Origin: Mesostigma viride
Taxonomy: Eukaryota; Streptophyta; Mesostigmatophyceae; Mesostigmatales; Mesostigmataceae
Assembly (NCBI GenBank): GCA_009746045.1
Contig: RPFO01001711.1
Coordinates: 1 to 30,025 of the forward strand
Length of the DNA: 30,025 nucleotides
Direction: 5' to 3'
Position 1 is the stretch's first letter. The number at the start of each line of letters is the position of its first letter. Shown here piece by piece: positions 17,898 through 26,833 of this stretch. Under the pieces are notes generated by a model that did not search any database, was not told where the DNA came from, and saw nothing but the letters and a program-made list of their open reading frames with translations. Both the position numbers and the translations under genes were made by a program.

Positions 17898-17987
17898 ATA
17901 ATACAAAAACGCAGCCATAATGCCGGAAAGGCAATTATGCTGACTTATTACGCTGCCATTTAATTAAAATCCTTTGCCATGAAAATC

Positions 17988-18325
17988 ACAATGAGTACTG
18001 GACGGCACGCCCCTTGGCATAATACAAACGGCAAATTGCGTCGACACTAGGAAATCTATCTATAAAATGTTATCGCTGGCGTAAACTGGCCACGATAAAT
18101 GAAAGAGAGTTCAAAACAGCACTCGCTCATACGGGCACGGCGCTTCCACGGCCTTAGTCACAACGAGTACTGGACGGCATGCCCCTTGTCATAATACAAA
18201 GGCAAATTGCTCTGACTAGGAAATCTAGCTATCGCTGGCGTAAACTGGCCACGATAAATGAAAGAGAGTTCAAAACAGCCCTTGCTCATAGCGGCACGGC
18301 ACTTCAGCGGCTTTAGCTATGTCAC
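17988..18325. repeat. 172-bp imperfect tandem repeat (two copies)
   Basis: Two copies begin near 17988 and 18160. Shared blocks include gagtactggacggca (17993 and 18165), catgcccctt/cacgcccctt, aggaaatct, and ctggcgtaaactggccacgataaatgaaagagagttcaaaacag. Copy 2 lacks about ten bases in the middle. It is AT-richer than the flanking genes, with no coding potential. It separates the packaging ATPase from the repeat-rich zone and slightly overlaps the end of the minus-strand gene that stops at 18317. Confidence 0.75.
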
Positions 18326-21300
18326 CACACAACTAACAACCAACAGTCTAGGGGTTTCCTTCTTCACGCGCTTGGGAGCCCCCTGCACGGTCTCGTCATC
18401 GCCGGCGGTGGCGGCGGCACCGGTCACAGGACCAACAGCGAGCGCAGGGGTAGGCGACGGGGTGTCAGGGTAGGTCCATGCTGGGCGCGGGCCGTAGCCA
18501 CAGACGGGACGAACTGGAAGGGACTCCGGCACCAACGGCGCGCGGATGTCGCCGCCGACCGCCAGCCTGAGCTTGGCAGCCTCGAATGCCCTGTCGAGCA
18601 TCCCCAGGTGCTGCTGGGTGAACATGTACCTCATGGGCTTGGAGTGGACGTTTATGGTCACAGGGTCCCCCCCTCGGCCATGTCGATCCTGTTGACGTAC
18701 CGATCCATCACCCTGCCCTCCAGCAGGTTGAACTCAAGGGTGGTCGGCTTGCGGCCGAGACGATCATGAAGATACTCTTCGACCCCGAATGGGTAGTGGT
18801 AGTACTGCGGCACAACTCCCTCGACGATGCCGTCGCCTGCGGGCGGTGCGGTGTAGACCGCTGCAGCTGATTGGACAGCGGAGGCGATCATGGACCTCAG
18901 GGCGGTCGGCGCAGGGGGGCAGCCGGCACAGTGTGAGCAGCGGCGGCGCCAGCCGGGGCTGCTGGTGCTGGCCGGGCAGCGGCAGGGGCTGCAGCGGCGT
19001 GTGGGGCTGCTGGTGCTGGCCGGGCAGCGGCAGGGGCTCCAGCGGCGTGTGGGGCTGCTGGTGCTGGCCGGGCAGCGGCAGGGGCTCCAGCGGCGGCACC
19101 AGGGGCTCCAGCGGCGACACCAGGGGCTGCAGCGGCGTGTGGGGCTGCTGGTGCTGGCCGGGCAGCGGCAGGGGCTCCAGCGGCGACACCAGGGGCTGCA
19201 GCGGCGTGTGGGGCTGCTGGTGCTGGCCGGGCAGCGGCAGGGGCTCCAGCGGCGACACCAGGGGCTGCAGCGGCGTGTGGGGCTGCTGGTGCTGGCCGGG
19301 CAGCGGCAGGGGCTCCAGCGGCGACACCAGGGGGTGCAGCGGCGTGTGGGGCTGCTGGTGCTGGCCGGGCAGCGGCAGGGGCTCCAGCGGCGACACCAGG
19401 GGCTGCAGCGGCGTGTGGGGCTGCTGGTGCTGGCCGGGCAGCGGCAGGGGCTCCAGCGGCGACACCAGGGGCTGCAGCGGCGTGTGGGGCTGCTAGTGCT
19501 GGCCGGGCAGCGGCAGGGGCTCCAGCGGCGGCACCAGGGGCTCCAGCGGCGGCGGCAGGGGCTCCAGCGCCGGCGGCAGGGGCTGCAGCGCCGGCGGCAG
19601 GCGGTGGGGCTGCGGGTGCGCCAATTCCAAGGGGGCGTGGCACCTCCTGCCGCACCTGCTGCTGCTGCTGCTGCCGCGCCCTGTCCAGCAGCTGTCGCAC
19701 CTGCTGCTGCTGCTGCCGCGCCACGTCCACCGCCTCCTGCCGCACCAGCAGATGATTTACAGCTTGCGACAACTCCAGTGCGCGCACAGACAGCTCACGA
19801 TACTGTTTATCCGCCCGCGCCTTCTCCAGCTCCGCCTGCGCCTTCTCCAGCTCCGCCTGCGTCTTCTGCAGCTCCAACAGCAACGCACTCCTAAGCACCA
19901 CCCCCTCCGCCCTCACCGCACGCGAATGCGCCTCCACCTCCGCCCGCTTGGCGGTCGCCACAGCCAGGTCCGACCCCATCTTCTCCAGCTCCGCCCGCGC
20001 CTTATCCAGCTCCGCCCGGGTCGCCTCCAGCCCCGCCTGCGCCCCCCGCGTGCGCCCCGCCTCCTCCGCCAGGTCCGCCTGCGCCTTCTGCAGCCCCGCC
20101 TGCGCCACAGCCAGGTCCGCCTGCACCACAGCCAGGTCCGCCCGCGACGCCTGCAAGCACGCCTCATCCTCCTCGTGCCAGGTGGTCGCCACAGCCAGCT
20201 CCTCTTGCACATCCTCCAGCGCATCCCGTGCCTTCTCCAGCTCCGCCTCCAGCGCATCCCGTGCCTTCACCAGATCCGCCTCCACCGCCTGTGTGCGCAC
20301 CCTCTCCGCCTCCCGCCTGGCGGTCTCCCCATTCAGCTCCTCGCGCATCTTCTCCAACTCGAGCCGTGCCGCCTCCTCCTTGTCAGCAGCGACAGAGGAT
20401 GCCGCCTCCAAATTCACCTTGAGATCAGAAACCTGCTCCTGCGCCTCCTCCAGCTGCTGCTTGATAGCAACCATGCGCGCGCGGTTGGTGGCGACCTCCT
20501 GCTCCCGCCCCCACGCGACAGTGGCACTCACAGCCCCCTGTTCCGTGCGCAGGATCTCTACAGCCCACTTGCCAACCATCAGCGGGTCTGCCAGCTTCAT
20601 CTCAGCGGCGATGATGACTGCCATCGACGCGAGCTCGGGGTAAATGCAGGCGGCCATCAGAATAGCAGTCTCTGCCTGGTAATAAATCCCTGCTATTTCT
20701 GGCACACCAGCCACCTCCCTCGATCCCCCCCAGCTGACTGCCCAGGCACCTTACAGCCTGCCTAAAAACACTGGACCTGAACACGGATCTGCAGGCAGCA
20801 TTTGGAGTCTTGGGACACATTGCAGAAAACTGTAGATGTTTGTCTGCCTTGGCCAGTGCCACAGTCATGCCCAGCAGGTCGAAAAAGGTGTAATCCTCGT
20901 GAAAATTCTGGTACTTGCTCCCCAGCTGAGAGGGAGTAAGCACACCAAAATACATCTCAGGCAGTGCTGGGATGATACGAGATACGTTAACGGGCGCACG
21001 GCGCGCCTGGGAAGGTCCGGGCGCGCCCGAAAACACAGCCGAACCAGCAGAAGTCGGCGTTTCAAATGAAAACGCTCCCGACTTGATCCCAGCCTCCAAA
21101 ATGGCAAAGAACAGCTGGGGGTTCTTGTAATGAATCCATTCCAGTCCCTCCAAAACGGGGACAAACTGGTGTTCTTCACAGCCACAATGGGCGTCAAAAA
21201 CAGGCGGCATCATGACCTTCTCGCCCGTTTTCTTGCGAATGTTGTAATCACTCTTCAATCCCATCTGATGGAAGGCGCCTGTGATATCAAATTTCGGGGA

Positions 21301-21390
21301 ATTGGTGCCATTTCCCACGACATGATGCACAAAATTCGCAACTGGAGTGTTCAAACACGTGACTGCAAAACCAATCCAGTCGAAATCCAT
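18317..21390 (-). CDS. Long coiled-coil and Ala/Pro-repeat protein, frameshifted
   Basis: Four minus-strand frames join at homopolymers into one gene of about 1,000 codons. From ATG 21390: a globular part of ~225 aa (MDFDWIGFAVTCLNTPVANF...PEMYFGVLTPSQLGSKYQN). A slip at C7 20725-20731 leads to EVAGVPEIAG and a long coiled coil (about 20600-19750) of heptad-like AELEKARAELEKAQAEL. A Gln run follows (QQQQQVRQ), then an Ala/Pro/Gly array of 23-residue units (about 19610-18955). After slips at G6 18914-18919 and C7 18667-18673 comes a C-terminal domain (YYHYPFGVEEYLHDRLGRKP; RYMFTQQHLGMLDRAFEAA). No family is recognised. A scaffold or fibrous role is plausible; viral or host origin is unclear. 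Confidence 0.55.
18952..19620. repeat. 69-bp GC-rich coding minisatellite
   Basis: Plus-strand units starting gtgtggggctgctggtg recur every 69 bases at 19137, 19206, 19275, 19344, 19413 and 19482. Shorter or variant units flank them (starts 18999 and 19047; degenerate gctccagcggcggca repeats to about 19610). On the coding minus strand each unit is 23 residues of Ala, Pro, Gly, Arg and His (core AAPGVAAGAPAAARPAPAAPHA-like). Units differ by single bases, so expansion is recent. Confidence 0.88.
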
Positions 21391-22201
21391 TATCAGGCGT
21401 CACCCTCCAGGCGAATGGCGATGTGACAGGAAGGGTGGGAAATTTGTGTTACAGGCGGCTGGGCAGGCTGGTGTGCACTTGTGTGCAGTGTGCCGCCTGT
21501 TAATACAATTCGGGCGCGAAGGGGCTCCAGTTCTCTGCCTGCCCAGCGCGACCAACCTCTGGAAAACTTGGGAGACAAGGCGCCCTCTGAACAAGATCCA
21601 AGGGTAAAAAAGATCCCAGCTTACGTCAGAAAGGGCGTAAACGGAGGGTTCAGCGAGATCCCCCGATAACTTGTGGTATTCGTGACAATTCGTCAGCTTA
21701 TGTGACCTGGCAATCACACGTGATCTGATGGATCACAGATTTTGTAATGCTAAACACCACTTTTGGAATGGAATACCGGATTCTGTAATGCTGAACAGCA
21801 CGTTTTGTCTGCCCACCCGGCAGATAATTAGGCTTATAGGTATCAATCCACCAGGAGCATCTGAACAGGGAGCCACGTATTTCGGGCGACTGACGCGTTT
21901 TCCCACGTGCGTCAGGTTACAAGTCCCCAGTCGTCAGGCGTCTGACAGTGCAAATCTTACGACATCTTTCTCGCGACTGACGCCTTTTCCCACGTGCGTT
22001 TCAGCCCCTGTCCTGCCACATACCACTACAGCAATTTCGGGAGATTTGACTCGCTGGTACTACACTCAACCGTACGAATCGAATATTCACTAGAGTCGGT
22101 CAACTGTACCGGACGGCGCGACGCTCCGTTAACTTATAGGAGCGCCTGATATTATTTAATTATACAGTGACCCCTAAATGTAGGCCAAAGCGTGGGTTAA
22201 A
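21391..22201. other. Gene-free region with paired direct repeats, possible regulatory zone
   Basis: About 800 bases hold only short frames. Two copies of gcgactgacgcNttttcccacgtgcgt lie at 21886-21916 and 21973-22004, 87 bases apart, each containing CACGTG. A second pair, tgtaatgctNaacaNcac, lies at 21742-21760 and 21784-21802. These sit 330-600 bases upstream of the MYND gene start (22340), so they may be promoter elements. AT-rich stretches occur near 22145-22170. Otherwise nothing is recognised. Confidence 0.45.
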
Positions 22202-22339
22202 TTGAGGATGCATTGTGGCGAAACGCCTGTCATGCGCCCACGCCTCCCAAAAACGTTGGAGTTGGGTAGAAAGCCGCAAGGAGGAAGCAATCCCTTGCAC
22301 CCGACCGTGGGAAGTCGCCTGTATTATTGCCAGCCAGCC

Positions 22340-23131
22340 ATGGCTTATGTTGAGAGACCAGCCACCCTTCAGGTCCTTTCCGAAGATGGGGTGCTTTTAT
22401 TAGAAATCACCATTCCGCCTGGAATGCGCGAATCGGACGTGTTAGCTGATGAAAGGATGATGATGGTGTTTAAACTTCAGGCGCTTGAAGACATTGTCAC
22501 CCCAGATCACATCTCTGTTTTACTGCCAATCATCAGAATGGACAGAGCACAGACATTCGCCGGATTCGGGGTCGAGCCCCCCGTTATCAACGAGGCAGAT
22601 GAATATGCCACCACCCTGCTCTTTCCTCTGATTGATGAGCCCTCCAGTGTGGTGAGGCAGTGGCTCCTGGGTATGGTGTGCAATTTTGTACCACCCAGCC
22701 AGTTTGTTTCTTCCTTCTCCGTTTTTCTAGAGGAAGAGTTTGTAACCCACGCTTCGGAGGAGATGACGGAGGCAAGATGCCCTTTCTTCATTTCCAACGG
22801 GTCGCTCATTCTGAGCCCCGCGTGCCGTCAGAAGTCGGACGAGCTCTGGGGGGAGTTTCAAGGCCCCCCAGGCTATTCGTGGGATATTGCCAACAGGGCG
22901 TGCTCTTGGTGTAGGCAGGTGGAGCCTGGAGTCAGGCTCACCAAGTGTGCAGGGTGCCTGTCTGTCAGGTACTGCAGCAAGGATTGCCAGTCACAGGATT
23001 GGCACTTGCACCGCACCATCTGCCAGATGGTGGCTGGGTATAGGGGGCCCACGAGGGAGCAGTGGGTTGACCTGGTGAGGACCAACCTCAACGCCTATTT
23101 CCTGATGCGAGACTACATGAGGGTCCAGTAA
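22340..23131 (+). CDS. MYND-type zinc-finger protein
   Basis: The 263-aa frame from ATG 22340 (MAYVERPATLQVLSEDGVLL) has a C-terminal MYND finger: Cys188-x2-Cys191, Cys203-x2-Cys206, Cys212-x3-Cys216 and His224-x3-Cys228, with the usual RYCSKDCQ and DWHLHRTIC. MYND fingers bind Pro-rich peptides in eukaryotic regulators and also occur in giant viruses. The N-terminal ~180 residues (DEYATTLLFPLIDEPSSVV; FVSSFSVFLEEEFVTH) match no domain I know. The frame is open upstream to about 22202 (ATG 22208), so a longer N-terminus is possible. Codon use is noticeably less GC-ending than in the capsid and ATPase genes, suggesting host origin or recent acquisition. Confidence 0.82.
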   Translation: MAYVERPATLQVLSEDGVLLLEITIPPGMRESDVLADERMMMVFKLQALEDIVTPDHISVLLPIIRMDRAQTFAGFGVEPPVINEADEYATTLLFPLIDEPSSVVRQWLLGMVCNFVPPSQFVSSFSVFLEEEFVTHASEEMTEARCPFFISNGSLILSPACRQKSDELWGEFQGPPGYSWDIANRACSWCRQVEPGVRLTKCAGCLSVRYCSKDCQSQDWHLHRTICQMVAGYRGPTREQWVDLVRTNLNAYFLMRDYMRVQ

Positions 23132-23568
23132 GGTTGGTAATCTGTCAACTTTCTAATGCATTCCTGCTTACTGCGACCTTGTAGCGTGTCCATTGGAATG
23201 CTAGTCACTCACGCATCTATGGTCTATCGCGCCTGTTCCTGTTTTGCTGCGGTTGCAGACCACGCGACCCCACCCGCACCGTGCCGACATTGCACGCTGG
23301 ATGCGGAAGGTTCGCGCTTGGGTGAAGGTGTGTTAGCACGCGTGCAGTACACTGCTACTCCCGTGCCACACTTGTTGTTTATGATACAGTATTGCTTTTC
23401 ACGAATGAACTCGAGTATGACAACGTGTGTAATGAAAACCTGTTTTATTAGTAATTTAATTAATGAATAAAACTCCACTCCAGCGGTGTTGATCATGAAT
23501 GCAGCCTATTCACGTGCTCAAGCGCGCTTGTCCACGTGAGCGATTTCCTTGTGACTCGGTTTTATTGT
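23132..23568. other. Intergenic region between convergent MYND and capsid genes
   Basis: About 440 bases contain no convincing gene. Near 23446-23470 an AT-rich stretch (taatttaattaatgaataaaac) includes AATAAA on the plus strand, a possible poly(A) signal for the MYND gene. On the minus strand CAATAAAAC lies a few bases after the capsid-protein stop (23555-23568). Nothing else is recognised. Confidence 0.4.
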
Positions 23569-24944
23569 TTAAGATGCGAACCGCAGCCCGCCCATGCCAT
23601 TAGTGATCTTGAGAACATTGAAGGACCGCGCGTAGATGGTGATGACACCCTTGGGCAGGGGTTTGGTGGGGTCGGAGCTCATCCCCTTGAGCACAAGCTT
23701 GACGGTGTCCAGGCGCGAAAAGTTGATGGTGCCGTTCGGCTTCCAGTCCTCTGGCTTCAGGCCAAAGGGCATGACGTACACGTGCTTGTCCCTGGGGATG
23801 CAGGTGTGTGTCTGCAGGGGCAGGAGGTAGGAAAAGTATACAGGGTCGCGCCCCTCCCCGAACACTTGTTGCGAGTTCAGGGTCAGGTTGGCGGTGGTGA
23901 ACAGGTGTCCGTCGGGGTTGCTCTTGTTGGTAAAGTTCCATATAGCCTGGGTGGGGTCAGTGGAAATGGTGGGGTCGGTCAGGCGCGCCTCTGCCTTGTA
24001 GAAGAAAATCAGCTCCTTGATGGGGTGGGAGAAGGGGAGGGTGATCGTGTCCAGATCGGCGCCTTCCACGAAGTGGTCGTACTGTTGCGTGACCGTGATG
24101 AGGTACTCGTGCGCGCTTGTGGCGAACTGCCGGCGCTCGAAGTCGTCCAGGTACACGTAGCGCAGGACCAGGCGCATCTTGGTGATGTCGGTTGGCATGC
24201 CGCTCTTGACCATGTTGGTTCGGTATGTGGTGTCACTGCTGGTGATCTGGTCCCACAGCTTGGGTTCCTTGCAGAGGGAGGTGGCGGGGTACTTAGTCCC
24301 GCCCGCCATGTGGGTAAAGATCTCGTCCTTGGTAGCCAGCTGGATGCGGATGCGCGCGTCGTGGTACTGCAGGGCGATGATGGGCAGCGCCATGCCCTCC
24401 TCCTGGCAAAAGGAGAACTGCAGGGGGACGTAGATGTGGCTGGGCACGCTGCCGGTCTGGCCGCCGCCGTACTTCCTCACCACGCCGCCGTGCTTGGTAG
24501 GCACGTTCTCCACGTGGCTGGTGCTAGGATCGCGCGACAGCTGGTCCCACACGTGCAAGAACTCGCCGGTCATCTCCTCGATCGTGTAGCCGCCGATGCG
24601 GAATTCCACCTTCTTGATGAGCACGCGCGCCAGATCGTCGTACAGCGGGTCAAAAATCTGCCACCACGCCTGCCCCAGGGTGGGAGGGTAGTCTTCCACT
24701 CTGCCATCGCCGGCAGTTCGATGTACACGTGCGCCTTCGTGATCAAATCGCCGCTCTTGGGCAGCTGGAACTCGACCATGCGGCCGAACCCCGGAATGCC
24801 ACTAGAAGGCACGACCTCGGTGTCGGCATACGCAAAGTTAGTGTGCCTAGGGTACATGCTCTTAAAAAAGGTCACCTCGGGGGACACACTTAGCATGGCG
24901 TCCTGAGGGCCCTTTGCGCGAAGGGACAGAACCGCGTGCGACAT
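23569..24944 (-). CDS. Major capsid protein paralogue 2 (double jelly roll), frameshifted
   Basis: ATG 24944 (MSHAVLSLRAKGPQDAML) continues with PEVTFFKSMYPRHTNFAY and FGRMVEFQLPKSGDLITKAH, the N-terminal signature of NCLDV major capsid proteins. Near 24690-24705 (tcttccactctgcc) the reading shifts by one base, then IGGYTIEEMTGEFLHVWDQL, ALPIIALQYHDARIRIQL, VYLDDFERRQF, NSQQVFGEGRDPVYFSYLLP and SFNVLKITNGMGGLRFAS follow. The combined ~458 aa is the normal length of a double-jelly-roll capsid protein, which trimerises into capsomers. The tail matches capsid protein 1 almost exactly, so the two are tandem duplicates. A single indel is the only damage, and it is not at a long homopolymer. A TATATA patch sits 8-15 bases upstream. 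Confidence 0.9.
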
Positions 24945-24960
24945 TCTGGTGATATATACA
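24945..24960 (-). promoter_or_regulatory. TATA-like promoter of capsid gene 2
   Basis: On the minus strand, tgtatatatcacc lies directly 5' of the ATG at 24944. Capsid gene 1 has an equivalent tatatatacacc at about the same distance, so the duplicates kept their promoter. Confidence 0.5.
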
Positions 24961-24984
24961 GCACTCTAGATTATTTTTGCGCCC

Positions 24985-26784
24985 TTAAGAAGCGAACCGC
25001 TTGCCGCCCATGCCTTGTGCGATCTTCAGCACATTGAACGACGTTACGTAGACATCGATCGTCCCTGATGGAATGCCTCCTGTATTGCCCAACCCCTTCA
25101 GGTGCAACTTCACGCTGTCCAGCCGGGACATGTTGACAGATCCGGTCGGCTTCCACGATTCGGGCTCCAGCGCAAACGGGATGCTGTAGACGCGGCTGTC
25201 CTTCACGATGCGGGTATGGAACGCGCTGGGCAGCGTGTAGGAGAAGTAGATAGGGTCACGCCCCTCTCCGAACATGTTTTGCGAGTTCAACCACAGGTTC
25301 GCGCTGGTGAAGAGGTGGCCATCTCCGAACGCGCTGTTGTCGTTCCAGAATTTCCAGTAGCCGTTGTAGGAGAACTCGGCGTCGTTGCGGTACTTTGTGT
25401 CGATGAAGGAAAGGCTGGCAGGCTTGTACCAGAACAGGAGCTCCTTGACCGGGTGGTTGAACTTGAGGTCCATGACCACCTCGTTCTCCCCCCCCACGTG
25501 CTGCTGGTACCGCTGGACCTCGGTGATGAGGTACTCGTGCGAGTTGAGAGCGAACTGCCGGCGCTCGAAGTCGTCCAGATAGATGTAGCGCACCAGCAGC
25601 TTGCACCCAAAACTTGGGGGGGTGGCGATCCACCGGGGGCGAGGGTTGGCCGCGTCCAGGTCGGCCTGTGCGGGGGCGCTGTATGTAGTTGCGGCTATCG
25701 TAGCCGCCGCGTTCACAAACTCCGGTATTGGGTTTTCTAGCGGCGGTTGGACATAAGCGAGAGGGCCGAATGCCATCTCGTACGTGTGAGTGTCGCCTTT
25801 CCACCGTATCGTGAAAGCGGTAAGCAGCTGGTTCGTATTAGCAGCGCTATTTACGGGGGCTTCGGTGAGCCAGCGAGTAACGAAGGCGGTCTTGTTGGGG
25901 TACGAGCCGGTCGGTGCTACCGTAGGTCGGTTATTGCACGCTTCAAGCCATCGTTTTATAGTACCATCGGTTTCGGTGTCTTCCACCCCGTCCCACAGTC
26001 TCTTATATCTATACGTTTTACCAGACTTTTCGTCACTGTCAGCCAACATGTCTATTATAGCCTGAACCCGCTCTGGGCTAGTATCATAAAGATCGCCACC
26101 ATAGTTGATTTTTGGTGTCGGGGCCGGTGTCGTGGTGGTGTTCGTTACGGGGGTGAACGCGGGCCAGTACCGGGTGAAGATGTCCGCGGCCGTGTTGAAC
26201 TGGATCTTCACGATCACGTCGTGGTACTGCAGGGCGATGATGGGGAGGGCCAGGCCGTGGTCGCAGCAGAACGTGAACTCCAGCGGGATGTAGATGTGCT
26301 GCGCCTTCTCGGCGCGGGAGAATTCGACCACCCGCCCGAGCTCGTTTATCCTAACGCTGCCCCCGTGCCCCACGGGCATGTTATCGACGCTGCTCTCGTG
26401 CCCCTTCCTGCTCATGATGTCCTTCACGTGCAGGAAGTCGCCCGTGATCTTCTCGATGGAGTACCCGCCGACCACGAGCTCGACGTGGTCGATCAGGATC
26501 CTGGCAAAGTCCTTGGCGAAAGGTGCGTAGGCGGCCACCGCGAACGGCGACATCTCAATGTAAGCGATGACCTTGGTGATCAGGTCTCCGGACCTCGGCA
26601 GCTTGAACTCGACGCACTGGCCGTAGTCCACGATGCCGGCCGATTGCGTGACCTCGGAGTCCTCCATCGCAAAGTTGGTGTGGCGCGGATAGACCGTCTT
26701 GAAGAATGTCACCTCGGGGTCGACGATGAGAGAGACGTCCTGAGTCCCCTTCGCGCGGAGGGCCATGATTGCGTGACTACCCAT
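24985..26784 (-). CDS. Major capsid protein paralogue 1 (double jelly roll with long loop insertion)
   Basis: An intact 599-aa protein starting MGSHAIMALRAKGTQDVSL. Capsid signatures: PEVTFFKTVYPRHTNFAM (23-40), VGGYSIEKITGDFLHVKD (105-122), LALPIIALQYHDVIVKIQF (178-196), IYLDDFERRQF (401-411), NSQNMFGEGRDPIYFSYTLP and a tail ending SFNVLKIAQGMGGKRFAS. It is about 140 residues longer than its neighbour; the excess lies between residues ~205 and ~392, in a loop between jelly-roll strands that in NCLDVs often points outward. That loop is rich in Thr, Pro, Ala and Asn, and its DNA (25,610-26,170) uses many more A/T-ending codons than the rest. It probably forms the main capsomer or a surface tower. 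Confidence 0.94.
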   Translation of the reverse strand: MGSHAIMALRAKGTQDVSLIVDPEVTFFKTVYPRHTNFAMEDSEVTQSAGIVDYGQCVEFKLPRSGDLITKVIAYIEMSPFAVAAYAPFAKDFARILIDHVELVVGGYSIEKITGDFLHVKDIMSRKGHESSVDNMPVGHGGSVRINELGRVVEFSRAEKAQHIYIPLEFTFCCDHGLALPIIALQYHDVIVKIQFNTAADIFTRYWPAFTPVTNTTTTPAPTPKINYGGDLYDTSPERVQAIIDMLADSDEKSGKTYRYKRLWDGVEDTETDGTIKRWLEACNNRPTVAPTGSYPNKTAFVTRWLTEAPVNSAANTNQLLTAFTIRWKGDTHTYEMAFGPLAYVQPPLENPIPEFVNAAATIAATTYSAPAQADLDAANPRPRWIATPPSFGCKLLVRYIYLDDFERRQFALNSHEYLITEVQRYQQHVGGENEVVMDLKFNHPVKELLFWYKPASLSFIDTKYRNDAEFSYNGYWKFWNDNSAFGDGHLFTSANLWLNSQNMFGEGRDPIYFSYTLPSAFHTRIVKDSRVYSIPFALEPESWKPTGSVNMSRLDSVKLHLKGLGNTGGIPSGTIDVYVTSFNVLKIAQGMGGKRFAS

Positions 26785-26808
26785 GTTCGTTCGGGGTGTA
26801 TATATAGA
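26785..26808 (-). promoter_or_regulatory. TATA-like promoter of capsid gene 1
   Basis: ctctatatatacacc lies about 13-25 bases before the capsid ATG on the minus strand. It resembles the AT-rich late-promoter boxes seen before other viral genes in this window. Confidence 0.5.
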
Positions 26809-26833
26809 GTCCTAGACATTTTTTTTTGCGAGG

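Noticed and set aside
18952-19620. CRISPR-like regular repeat array
   Set aside because: Units are contiguous 69-bp minisatellite repeats without unique spacers and encode protein repeats.
18789-19894. Long plus-strand frames of Gly/Trp/Arg/Leu repeats
   Set aside because: They are reverse readings of the 69-bp minisatellite; the minus strand gives a coherent coiled-coil plus Ala/Pro protein.
23536-24906. 456-codon plus-strand frame antisense to capsid gene 2
   Set aside because: A GC-rich shadow frame; the minus strand encodes clear capsid motifs.
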